Shown here in pieces: positions 1 through 9,294 of a stretch of 64,000 nucleotides of DNA. Under the pieces are notes generated by a model. It was not told the DNA's origin, did not search any database, and saw nothing but the letters and a program-made list of their open reading frames with translations. Where the stretch lies: positions 62,001 to 126,000 of the forward strand of contig JAAMXY010004291.1 of NCBI GenBank assembly GCA_019677205.1, written 5' to 3'. This DNA comes from Pinguiococcus pyrenoidosus (lineage: Eukaryota; Sar; Pinguiophyceae; Pinguiochrysidales; Pinguiochrysidaceae). Numbering within the stretch: the stretch's first letter is position 1; each line of letters starts with the position of its first letter. The translations under genes were made by a program, and so were the position numbers.

Positions 1-389
1 GTCTTCACGCGCTCGTCCGTCGGCTTCGGTGGCGCGTCCACGCTCTTCGGAAGGCTGAACATCATCTTCCCCTGGCCCCCTTGGCCCATCGTGGACGCGA
101 CTGGCGTGGTCATGGCCATTTTCTGGGCGCCCTCATTCTTGGCCTCGCCCAGCACGCCGATGTAGTTGGCCAGGACCATGAAGCCATCGCCGTCCTCGCT
201 GCTCGGCGTCTCCGCCGCTTGATACGCAGCGTATCGGCGGACTTCGTACGCCACAGCTGCTTTCCCCGCCGTCCGCAGCACCTCAAACGCCGGCGTCTCC
301 TCGCCGACCACGCCAAACACCGCCGCTCCAAAGCTGAAGACTCCGGTGACTATGCGCACCGGGAAAAGTAGCGCTTGACCCAAGCCCAT
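1..389 (-). CDS. SOUL/HEBP heme-binding protein, 3' end cut by window edge
   Basis: Reading the minus strand from the ATG at 389 gives an open frame that runs off the left edge after about 129 codons. It shows the SOUL-family pattern: a hydrophobic start, then ETPAFEVL, then YEVRRYAAYQAAET, then GFMVLANYIGVLG, then the KMAMTTPV motif and KMMFSLPKS. SOUL/HEBP proteins bind heme or other tetrapyrroles. The short N-terminus lacks the long presequence of the second SOUL gene near 59.5-61.1 kb, so this copy is probably not targeted by the same route. The C-terminal part of the domain lies outside the window. The start is the first ATG in frame. Family call is firm; substrate and location are inference. 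Confidence 0.8.
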   Translation of the reverse strand, partial: MGLGQALLFPVRIVTGVFSFGAAVFGVVGEETPAFEVLRTAGKAAVAYEVRRYAAYQAAETPSSEDGDGFMVLANYIGVLGEAKNEGAQKMAMTTPVASTMGQGGQGKMMFSLPKSVDAPPKPTDERVK

Positions 390-972
390 CGTAGGTAAGA
401 CCAAACGCGCTACCGAAACGCGGCGCTCTTCTTCCAAGTGGAGCAGAGCAGCACTGTCCAGAGGCAGGGGAAGGAAGAAAAGCGAGTGGCGCGAAGAAGA
501 GGGAGGAAGCGCCTTCACTTGAGCTTGGAAAGAGAGAGGCGAAGTCGAGTTGAGCACGCAGCTGCGAATTCTTGAGTGGAAGAGATGCGGAGAACACCGA
601 AGACACAAAAGCCATTTTTGGCGGGAATTCGGCGGCAGCTGACGTTGTTCTCGAAGCGTGTTTCCAAAAGATACGTGGGGTATGTATCTCCTTCTCTTTA
701 TATACCATAAAAAACTTTACTTAATGTCTATACAAATCAACAATCTTAATTCTTTTCTATCGATATCATGGTACAAATCTCGAAGAAGGTATCAATTCAG
801 GACCCAACCCAAAGCAACATAGTTTCACCCTTCGGTTCGCGCTCCTCGTACGTTCATCGAAGTTCAGTTCACTCAATCTCCCTCGTCTGCTGCACACTTT
901 GCGCCGCTCTCCTTCGGCGTCTTCTTCATTTCCCCCACCTGCTTTTTCCTCCGCCGCTGTCCCGCGCCAATC
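390..972. other. Divergent intergenic region with AT-rich core
   Basis: This separates the SOUL gene (minus) from the DUF1499 gene (plus) and should hold both promoters. An AT-rich stretch at about 690-770 contains a TATA-like TTTATATA at 698-705. I see no gene here; the ORFs are short and have no recognisable content. Confidence 0.5.
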
Positions 973-2177
973 ATGGTACGTGTGTGCACACATGCATGCG
1001 AGTGCGTTTGGGAAGAGTCCCTAAACCGCAGCGCGTTTCTGCAGATCGCAAAGCCTTTGCTGGTAGTTCTCGCATTCTGCAGCTGCGCAGTGGCCTTCCG
1101 CGCGCCTCTGCGCGCGGGCGCGGAGCTGTCGAGGCGGGAGATCGGCGCGCGTGTGCTTGGAGGCGCTCTCGGCGGCGCGTTCCTGGCGGCGCCGGCGGCG
1201 CAAGCGGCTCTCATCACCAACTTTGGGTGCGTTTCTCTCGAATGCTTGTTCCACAAAACCGGATTCTGGGGTGGATTTGGCAGCGAATGCGACTTATGGA
1301 CTTCTTATGCGTTGCAGCTCTAAAGACAAGGCGTTGCCGGCCTGCACTCCGGGCGCCAAGAACTGCTGGTCGACGGCCAACCCGCCAGGAAAGATGCAAG
1401 TGGGCCCGTGGGTGGTAAGTAAGATACTGAGGAAGACTCGCCCTTCAGTCTGTTCATCTTGGGATGACCAACTGCGTTTCCGACGCACAACCAGTGGGGC
1501 GACACCAAGAACAAGGAGGAGGCCATGAAGGATCTTGCCAACGTGATCAACAACTATCCGCAAGAGGGACAGTCCAAGATTGACGGCGGCGGCTGGAAGT
1601 AAGGAAGACATCAGAGCCGCCAGGTCGGGTGGGATTGTAAGCTTACGAAAGTGGAAATTGCCGCAGGGTCGCCGATGGTAGCCCCAGTGACGGATATGTC
1701 CGTGTGGAGTACACTTCGAAGGTGAGCCATTGCCACGAGGATTGCCTACCTTCGGCGCTCTAATAGGGGCCTTCATGCGGCTCCAAAATCCAGAGATTCA
1801 AATTCGTCGATGATTTGGAGTTCCGCTTCGGCGACAGTGCCGTGGAGGTGCGCAGCTCCTCCAGAGAAGGTACCGTGGAGCTTTGAAGCATGCCGCGCCA
1901 CGACGCAAGTGTCTCACAAAGCTAGCCTAGGCGACTACGACTTTGAAGTGAACAAGACGAGGGTGAGTGACAACAGATACCTCTTCCCCGGCCTGTGCCT
2001 TTTGTGTTGAGCGATGGATGCCTCATCCGTTGGTTTGTCCCTCCTGCGTTCTAGCTGAACTACTTCGCCAATCAGTTGAAGGTTAGTAGCCCCTGCAGAG
2101 CGTTGCTGGGTTCGATCCGAAGCTCAAATCCGTTGCGCATTGTCCAGGCACTTGGCTGGAACATCAGCACGTTGTAG
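973..2177 (+). CDS. DUF1499 protein with plastid thylakoid-lumen presequence, nine exons
   Basis: Exons: 973-975, 1045-1226, 1318-1414, 1495-1598, 1667-1721, 1767-1869, 1931-1962, 2055-2081, 2148-2177 (210 aa). All borders are GT-AG and introns are 45-92 nt. The first coding exon is the start codon alone. The N-terminus is a signal peptide (IAKPLLVVLAFCSCAVA) followed by AFRAPLR, the Phe-containing motif of red-lineage plastid preproteins. A twin-arginine SRREIGARV, a hydrophobic stretch and AAPAAQA follow, which looks like a Tat-type thylakoid-lumen signal. The mature part has DUF1499 features: NCWST, a central VRVEYTSK, then FKFVDDLEFRF, VRSSSREG and FEVNKTR. Function is unknown. Retaining intron 1 keeps the frame open but would break the signal peptide. 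Confidence 0.85.
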
Positions 2178-2669
2178 ACGTTCGAAGTTCGACGTTCGGC
2201 GTTCGACGTTCGACTTCGCATCCTTGCTACGCACACAATGGGGTTTACGCACGCAAGGAGGGAGAGAACTTCGCGGCCTCCTCTATGTATCAGCAGATGC
2301 GTAGGGCAACCAGGCGAAGATGACGAAGCTCAGCTTGAGGACTGCAGCAGATGATGGGATCTCTACCAACCGCGAAGGGTGGCGCGCACAGGGGCATCAA
2401 ATAATGGGTCGTGCTTGCTTCCCGCTCTTGTGTCTGCAAGTACAGAACCTGCCATGTCGGACACGTCCTCCGACAGAAAATATATGTGATCCAGGCCCTC
2501 GATCTTCTGTCATGCGTTCTCCTTTCATCATCGGGCAACCGCGATACAAGCATAGTATCTACAACATTGTTTGCTACTCTCTAGAATTCCCAATTCCCCT
2601 GGCAACTCTCGGAATTTGGTGCAAGTCATCTAGGATCTTCGAACAGATACTTGTCTCAGCAGGCATTCA
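2178..2669. other. Convergent intergenic region
   Basis: 3' flanks of the DUF1499 gene and of the minus-strand IQ-motif gene. Apart from the heptamer repeat directly after the DUF1499 stop I see nothing recognisable. Confidence 0.4.
2180..2214. repeat. Five tandem 7-nt units (GTTCGAC-type)
   Basis: Units GTTCGAA, GTTCGAC, GTTCGGC, GTTCGAC and GTTCGAC follow one another starting 3 nt after the DUF1499 stop codon. This is a degenerate 7-nt microsatellite in the presumed 3' UTR. Confidence 0.85.
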
Positions 2670-5435
2670 TCACGTCGCAAAGAATTCGTCATCACCGGGA
2701 TCTGAGCTGCGGTACCTCCGCATCCCGTCGAGACTTTTTGACCGTTCCGGTCGTAAAGAATGAGATAGCCGGCGGGGATGAAAGCTATCTGGTGCCGCCC
2801 CTCTCTTCAGTTCCGCACCTCGTGTGCGCCCCTTGCTCTTTGGTTTGGATCCCTTGGGCTCCGCATCCTTCACTGAACCATCCTTCACCGAACCAGCTTT
2901 CTCGTGCTTCTCCTCAAATGAGCTCGTCTCAGAGGTGGTACCGTGCAGGTCTTCCTTGGGAAAGGCGTGCTTTCCGCTGACATGTCCGATGGGCGCCAGC
3001 CTGGCCAGCCGTGACTGCCCGGCTCGGCTCGTCGAAGTCGAAGTCGCGTCGGCGCCCGACAGGCTCTGGCGCATCGTGGACAGCTTGATGGGCTCCTTGT
3101 CAAAATCGTCCGTGGCCGAGCGCTTCAATTTCCGAGTGCCCCTCCGTCGCACCCAATTCTCACTTCCGGACGAGGACTGCATGCTGCCTCCGACGTCGTT
3201 CACAGCTCTAGGCGAGACCCAGTCCCAGCGGAAGATGTTCATGTACGGCACCTCCATGATCCACAGGATGTTCCTCATGATGATCACATCGACCATGTCC
3301 TGGTGGACGGCGGCAATGTGGCGCAGTCGATTCACAACCTCTTCTCTGAACTCCTCCGGAGTCGCCTGTCTCCGGAAAGTCTCGCGAGCGTCGGAGAGAT
3401 GGATCTTCCCATCCATGTTGAAGCGAAGCAGGGTCGTCTTCAGTGGAATGACGTCGTGGATGGGGGCATCTCCGGCCTCGGCCTCGCCTCGTTTGTGTGC
3501 ATAGTATCCCGACAAGTCTATGAGCAGGGCGACGGGCTTCTTCCGAAGCTCCATCATATCTTCCAACAGAGGTGTCCTGTCCGACCACGATCGGAAGAAC
3601 TTGTCCGTCGGGGAAGCTTTCGAGCTGTTCCGGCTGCGTTGCAACTCCTTGGGCGACTTCTGGGACAGCAGTCGATGCACCGACGGAGAGCGGTGCCCTT
3701 TCCCCGGCAGGAGAAGCTCCGCAGGACGACCCTCCATGGCGGTCCGCGTGGGGGTCCTCCGTCCCCCGGATCTCTTCGCTCCCTCGCCGGCCGCTTCCTT
3801 TGGGGACGCCTCGAGTCCTTCGGCAAACAGACTCAGGCGGGAGTTCTCAGGCAGCGTCACCAGAACGTCCGCATCATGCATTCCTTCGGCTCCCTGAAAC
3901 TCCTCGCCGTCGTCCAGATCGACCCTCGGGACGCCCTCCGGTAGAGCGTATGGCACATCGAGGTGCTGAGGGGCCTCCTCCACGAACTCGGCTCTCGCAT
4001 ACGGTATCTCCTCCTCAAAGCTCCCCGTGGACAGGTCTTCCCGCTCCGCAGGAATCATCCTTGGGGGGTCAGACGAGTGGCCCTCCCGATTGCGCCTCGG
4101 TATCGTCTTATCCATGAACTCCGAGATGTCCATGGCCACGGAGTCGCTATGGCCCCGGCGCCGCCGGGTCTCCGGGAAGCGCGGCATCCCGGCGGGGCGC
4201 CAGCTCTGTCCATCATCTGGGTCCTCAGCGGCCGATGTGAACTGACAAGGAAGGCTCTCGGCGCCGTCGTCCAGAGGGTCTCGAACTTTGATGCGTCCCG
4301 GAGAGGACGAGGGCGCCTCGAGACGACGCCTCCTGGAAGGGAAGACGGCCGGGAGCGAGGGGCTGCTGTCGTAGGCCTCGTACCGGTCGCGATCTTGCTC
4401 CCGCGGGGGTTCCCCCTCGTCCACGCGGCCTGGCAGCGGTGCGAGGCCGGCGTCGTGCCCTCGGCGCAGCGGCGCTCGTCGAGCCTCCTCTCTACATTGC
4501 TCGATCCAAGAGGGCACCATGCCCTGCAGCTCGGCGGGCGCTGCGCAGCGCTGCGGACCCGGAGGCATGGGCATCTCCAGCCCCTCGCCTCGCGGTGCCT
4601 CCGCCTCCTGGTAAGGAAGTACGTCACCGCGCAGCGCGGCGTCATCTAGGTAGAGGTCGCTCCTGTCTCTCTCGGACGCCGAATCTCCCGGCTCCTGACT
4701 CTCCTGGTCCCTGCCCGTCTCCTTCTCCTCCTCCTCGGGCTCGTCCAGCTCGTAGGCGGGCAGCTCCCAGTTCACGCCTTCGGCGCCGTCCCAGGAGTCG
4801 ATGAGGATGCTGGGCCCTCCGCCGCCGGGTCCGTCGAGGTCCTCGCTGGGCAGGATGACGGGATCCACCACCTCGCCGCTGAGGATGTCTCCCACGACCA
4901 GAACGGACTGGAGCGGAGGCAGTGTCGCGTCGGCCTGCGGATCGGGCGCGGGATTGGCGGCTTCCGCCGAGCTCTCTCCGGCCTCGCTGGACGCCTGCCT
5001 CTCGCGCGCGCCTGTCCGCAGCCTCAGGAGGAAGCAGAGCGCCCAAACCGCCGCCGGAAAAGACAGGCTCGGCTTCCCTCGTTCGAAGCCGTCCGGCGCT
5101 TGAAGTCGTGTATCTAGAGTGCGCCGCAAAGCGGCCGCGTACTTGGCCGCCATGCCCGTCGCCAGGATGAGCCGAGCGGTGTGCTGCGTCCGCTCGCGCT
5201 CCTGGCGCACGCGCCGCAGGAAGGCCCGGACCCGTCTCTGGATGGCGGTGGCCGCCCGGTGTCGCCTCGCGGCCTGGCCCTGGCCGGGCAGCGCGTCCTG
5301 GCCCGCGCCAGGACGCATGCTGCCCGAGCGCGGCGAGGACGAGCGCGCGGCTCGGGCTCGGGCGCCAGGCGAGGGGGCCTGGGCGTCCATCGGCCCGATC
5401 TGCTCGGTGGTCCGAGCGGATTGCGCGGGCCACAT
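2670..5435 (-). CDS. Large low-complexity protein with an IQ motif
   Basis: Single open frame of 921 aa from the ATG at 5435; a second in-frame ATG at 5390 may be the true start. The frame is open further upstream but has no good ATG there. Near residues 60-80 is a calmodulin-binding IQ motif (AIQRRVRAFLRRVRQER). Most of the rest is charged, Pro/Ser-rich and probably disordered. A more ordered block lies about three quarters along (PVALLIDLSGYYAHKR through VDVIIMRNILWIMEVPYMN). The C-terminus is Ser/Arg/Lys-rich. I recognise no enzyme domain. A calmodulin-regulated scaffold is inference from the IQ motif alone. Confidence 0.6.
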   Translation of the reverse strand: MWPAQSARTTEQIGPMDAQAPSPGARARAARSSSPRSGSMRPGAGQDALPGQGQAARRHRAATAIQRRVRAFLRRVRQERERTQHTARLILATGMAAKYAAALRRTLDTRLQAPDGFERGKPSLSFPAAVWALCFLLRLRTGARERQASSEAGESSAEAANPAPDPQADATLPPLQSVLVVGDILSGEVVDPVILPSEDLDGPGGGGPSILIDSWDGAEGVNWELPAYELDEPEEEEKETGRDQESQEPGDSASERDRSDLYLDDAALRGDVLPYQEAEAPRGEGLEMPMPPGPQRCAAPAELQGMVPSWIEQCREEARRAPLRRGHDAGLAPLPGRVDEGEPPREQDRDRYEAYDSSPSLPAVFPSRRRRLEAPSSSPGRIKVRDPLDDGAESLPCQFTSAAEDPDDGQSWRPAGMPRFPETRRRRGHSDSVAMDISEFMDKTIPRRNREGHSSDPPRMIPAEREDLSTGSFEEEIPYARAEFVEEAPQHLDVPYALPEGVPRVDLDDGEEFQGAEGMHDADVLVTLPENSRLSLFAEGLEASPKEAAGEGAKRSGGRRTPTRTAMEGRPAELLLPGKGHRSPSVHRLLSQKSPKELQRSRNSSKASPTDKFFRSWSDRTPLLEDMMELRKKPVALLIDLSGYYAHKRGEAEAGDAPIHDVIPLKTTLLRFNMDGKIHLSDARETFRRQATPEEFREEVVNRLRHIAAVHQDMVDVIIMRNILWIMEVPYMNIFRWDWVSPRAVNDVGGSMQSSSGSENWVRRRGTRKLKRSATDDFDKEPIKLSTMRQSLSGADATSTSTSRAGQSRLARLAPIGHVSGKHAFPKEDLHGTTSETSSFEEKHEKAGSVKDGSVKDAEPKGSKPKSKGRTRGAELKRGAAPDSFHPRRLSHSLRPERSKSLDGMRRYRSSDPGDDEFFAT

Positions 5436-6568
5436 GAACGGCAAGCGAGCCCTTCGCGCATTCGGCAACAGAATCGCTTTCTCATGAAAACGCCTACAGC
5501 ATAGCCCTGCGCATAACAGGTCGAGTTGAAAAGCGCACGTCTTCCGAGGCTGTGCAATGCGGCAGCTCGCTTCGAAACCTGCCGAATTGGGAGCGTTGAC
5601 TGGAAGATTCCAATGCACAGGGACCCGCCCAGCTCTGCTCTTCAGCGGAAGTAGGTTCCCAAACCCAATTCGAATACTATCGGCCGTCCGGCTGCCTACT
5701 TGCCGGCGGGATGATGGCGCCGCGCTTCCCCAGCAGCGAACGAATGTGACGCCAGCATTGAAAGTTCTTGTCCGCTCCGCCAATCAGCGGCCAGGGTTGA
5801 ATAATTCACTCCGCCCATGCTGCAACCGGTGAGGCCGCGCAAGCGTGTTGGTCGGAGCCCATCAACGGTGCGACCGGATTCGAAAACAGGCCAGCATCGT
5901 GCCGCCGGGCGTTGTGGCAGCAGCTTCCCGGCCCGCGCCTCCCATTGACCGCGGCCAACGTGCGCGGGAGCGGTTTTTCCTGACGCACAGCGCTGCCAAG
6001 GACGCTATCGGGGCTATTGCCGGCGGGGCCGCGCAGCAGATACCAACGGCAATCCGCCCCGGCTCCAAGTCGCAGCCAAAGCCGTGACTGCGTGTCCGCC
6101 TGCCCGGACGCTGGATGGAATACCGGTCGCGGCCGCGCCCAATCCGCTTGGCCACCGCCCTGACAACCCCGTGGCTCCGCCGATTGGCTGCGCTATTCTC
6201 GCCGAAGCACAGTGCACTTTCACAGACGAGCCTTGAACTTTCGCCGTGCTCGCTCGCTCGCTCAACCCCGGAACCTGATGAACCTCGAAACCTGATGAAC
6301 TTCTTCTTCGAATCTTCGGAACCTTCTCACGAGTTGGAGGAAATCGAATGAAATGGCGCTTTGGATTGGAAATGATGTTCACTGATCCTCGAACCCGCAG
6401 GACCGTTCTGTTCATCCACTTCGGACGCATCCATCGAATCAACAGGACTGGCAAGAAGACCCAAACGAGCCAATCGACCCAATCCGATGGTAAGAACGCC
6501 ACGCAACTCGTTTACGCGCCCCAACGCCCCAACGAGCATACGATAATACTGCGCAAGTGGGCACTGTC
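5436..6568. promoter_or_regulatory. Divergent promoter region with several CCAAT boxes
   Basis: About 1.1 kb between the minus-strand IQ gene and the plus-strand dynamin-like gene. CCAAT or its complement occurs at 5780-5784, 6139-6143, 6183-6187, 6470-6474 and 6479-6483. A 12-nt direct repeat (AACCTGATGAAC) is at 6272-6283 and 6289-6300, preceded by a CGCT microsatellite. I see no supported gene here. Confidence 0.45.
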
Positions 6569-8518
6569 ATGTGGCGACGGCCGCTCTGGGGCGCGTGGCG
6601 CGTGTCGTTTCCCGCGGCGGCAGTGGTGGCGGGCGGCGCGCTGTCGTCTTGTGATGGCGCCGCACCCGAGAAGCGAAGCGCCTTCAGCTCCTTCTTCGGG
6701 CCGAACCAGCGGGTGCTGGCCAAGGAGCAGCGGCGCGCCTTGGCCGCTCTGCACACGCTGCTGGAGAGCCACCGCCTCGCCGAGAAGGATGATCTGGACA
6801 GGCTGCGCGAGGCGGCGGAGCAGCTGGACGACCTCTTCCTCGTGACGTTCGTGGGGGAGTGGAACTCCGGCAAGAGCACTCTAATCAACGCGTTGCTGGG
6901 AGACGCCTGGTGCGAAGAGGGCGTTACTCCCACCACCCCCACCGTGCAGATCCTGCGCTACGGAGAGGGCAGCTCTCGCAACTCGCGCCTGAACGCCAAG
7001 TCCGGCGTCGAGGACGTGTGGATCCCCGCCGAGTGGCTCAAGGCCACGGGCGTCGCGCTGGTGGACACGCCGGGCACCAACGAGGTCATCCGCAGCCACG
7101 CCGAGCTCACCACCAAGTTCATTCCCAAGGCCGACTTCGTCTTCTTCATCGCGTCGGCCGATCGCCCTTTCTCCGCCAGCGAGCGGCTCTTCCTGGAGAC
7201 CATCCGCGAGTGGCGCAAGAACGTCGTCATCATCATCAACAAGATGGACATCGTCGAGACCGAGGAGGAGCGGGCGCGCATCATCGACTACGTCAAGAGC
7301 AACGCGGCCAGCCTGTTGGGAGGCTCCAGTCCGGTGTTCCCCATCAGCGCGAGGGAGGCCTTCCGCGCGCAGAAGGCCAAGGAGAACCCCTACATGAGTG
7401 AGCGCGCGGAGGAGATCGACGCCATGCGCAAGGCCAGCGGCTTTGAGGCCTTCGAAGCCTTCATTGCCAAGAACCTCACGGCCGACGCCAAGGTCCGCTA
7501 CAAGCTCCTTTCCCCCCTGGGCGTCGGCGAGTCCATCGCCTCCAGAGCGGCGGCAGACATCAAAAGGAAGCACGACGACACGCAGCGGGCGCGCCGGATC
7601 CTCGAGCAGATGGACGAGAAGCTCGAAGGCTTCATGGCGGACCTGAAGAGCGCCACGGAGTTCGAGATGGCGCAGATCGTTCAGGAGCTCGAGAACATGA
7701 GCGCCCGGGTCGAGCGCTACCTCGACCAGAACGTCACCACGGCGGGCATCCTCGCGGACGCCCTGTTCCAATTTGCCGGCTACGAGTCGGAGTTCAAGAA
7801 GGGCCTCGAGAAGGCGATCAAGGGCAACACGGAGGAGTCCATCGATGCCATCGTCCTGCACCTCGCCGAGCTAATATCGAAGCGAACGCAGAAAGAGGGC
7901 TCCAAAATCCTCTCGGATCTCGTCCGGCAGTCGTCCCAAAACAAGACGCTGCTGGCCTCCCTGCAGATCGCCCCTTCGCTCTTCACGGAGAAGGACGAGT
8001 TGGAGAGTCGATTGCGAATCGGGATTGATCCCTTCCTGAGCGATATCATCCAGGGAAAGCAACTGGAGAAGCTGAGCAAGGCCGTGCACACGGGGCTGAC
8101 CCTCCCGACCGGCTTCTTCGGCCTGTCACTCGTAGAATGGGTCGGTCTCAAGTCCTTCTACACGATGTCCGAGTCCGTCGACCTCGACGAGGTCCTGGGC
8201 CCCTTCATGACCAACACGAATTTTGCCTTGGGGATTGGCCTCGGGCTCCTCATGACCGTTGGAGCGGCGAATGTGCAGTGTGGGAGGTCCAAGCGAGCAT
8301 TCCGGAGCAAGGTCAAGGGCTTGCAGGTGGAAATCGAAGAATCGCTGGGGAGGCATCTTGACCGCGAGCTGTACCGCGTGCAGAAAGAGATTTTGAACGG
8401 AGGCATCTCCGAGTTTAGACGAGCAGTAGAGCTGGAGCGAGACAGACTGCAGAAAATCACCGAGGCATTGCAGCCTCTACAGGAAGTATTCAAGGAAATC
8501 CGCAAGCAGGTGACGTGA
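6569..8518 (+). CDS. FZL-type dynamin-superfamily GTPase (organelle membrane remodelling)
   Basis: 649 aa from the ATG at 6569; the open frame extends a few codons upstream but only to GTG. The GTPase domain is complete: P-loop GEWNSGKSTLINALLG, switch I Thr in TPTTPT, G3 VDTPGTN and G4 NKMD. The segment FVFFIASADRPFSASE between G3 and G4 resembles plant FZL and bacterial dynamin-like proteins more than classical dynamins. Downstream lie long helices, a Gly-rich hydrophobic hairpin (FALGIGLGLLMTVGAA) suited to membrane insertion, and a C-terminal coiled coil. The N-terminus is basic and hydrophobic, so organelle targeting (plastid or mitochondrion) is likely but unproven. The 3' end could be spliced: CAG|GTGACG just before the stop is a possible donor. 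Confidence 0.85.
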   Translation: MWRRPLWGAWRVSFPAAAVVAGGALSSCDGAAPEKRSAFSSFFGPNQRVLAKEQRRALAALHTLLESHRLAEKDDLDRLREAAEQLDDLFLVTFVGEWNSGKSTLINALLGDAWCEEGVTPTTPTVQILRYGEGSSRNSRLNAKSGVEDVWIPAEWLKATGVALVDTPGTNEVIRSHAELTTKFIPKADFVFFIASADRPFSASERLFLETIREWRKNVVIIINKMDIVETEEERARIIDYVKSNAASLLGGSSPVFPISAREAFRAQKAKENPYMSERAEEIDAMRKASGFEAFEAFIAKNLTADAKVRYKLLSPLGVGESIASRAAADIKRKHDDTQRARRILEQMDEKLEGFMADLKSATEFEMAQIVQELENMSARVERYLDQNVTTAGILADALFQFAGYESEFKKGLEKAIKGNTEESIDAIVLHLAELISKRTQKEGSKILSDLVRQSSQNKTLLASLQIAPSLFTEKDELESRLRIGIDPFLSDIIQGKQLEKLSKAVHTGLTLPTGFFGLSLVEWVGLKSFYTMSESVDLDEVLGPFMTNTNFALGIGLGLLMTVGAANVQCGRSKRAFRSKVKGLQVEIEESLGRHLDRELYRVQKEILNGGISEFRRAVELERDRLQKITEALQPLQEVFKEIRKQVT

Positions 8519-9294
8519 GCAGCACGTGCAACGGCGGGCACCGACAAGTGGAGCAGTTCCACATTTTGGCAAACTGCCTTTGTCTGCTCAGCTTGACTCC
8601 GAGGTTGACACACCCGTTTCGCCGTTCGAGTGCGTTCCGATTACAAGGCCGCCGTCCCATTCGTAGCGTATACTTTTCGCACCCGCTTCTTTGCACTCTT
8701 TCATTCTTTCAGTCTTTCAGTCTTTCATCCTGTCAATCTTGCATTCTTGCATTCTTACAGCAGACGAGGCCTACGAAACCCTGTCGGAAGCGTTGGCGGA
8801 GCTCGAGCTGTGCCGCACTATGTAGCTCCTCGATGTCTGGAGTCTTGCGAAGGCCGAATGCTTCAGCTCCTTTCCAGCGTGGCCTTCATTGCTGCTCGGC
8901 AAGGGTCCATTTAGCAGCATCTCTCCAGACCCTCTCGCTTATTTCCTGTCAAGCGCTCGGGAGACTTTGACTCACTCTGCGTGTTCCCGATGCGGCGCTG
9001 CTCCCTCGCTATTCCTCCAACCCACCTCAGCATCCGTCGCGGGAGTTCTACTTTCTAGTCCTACTTCTGGCTCTAGCTCAAGGTGGAAGTCTAGATTCAT
9101 CGAGCGGACAGTGCTCCAAATTCGACCAGCTGTCCGCATCAATTGACAAGAGGAGATGCCGTTCTGCACTCTTGTTGATCGGCGACTGCAGTTTAAAGGA
9201 CGCGGCGCGTGGCCTCCCTACCGGGATACCTCCATATCTCCACACCTGCATGCCTCCATCTCTCCCCGACTCGGCAGCGGCAGCGTCTCGCAGG
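8519..9294. other. Convergent intergenic region with pyrimidine repeats
   Basis: Between the dynamin-like gene and the minus-strand gene ending at 9295. At about 8695-8760 there is a long pyrimidine tract of repeated TCTTTCAG and GCATTCTT units ending in TTACAG, which looks like a 3' splice site. The short open stretch behind it (8761-8825) may be an alternative last exon of the dynamin-like gene. Otherwise I see nothing recognisable. Confidence 0.35.
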
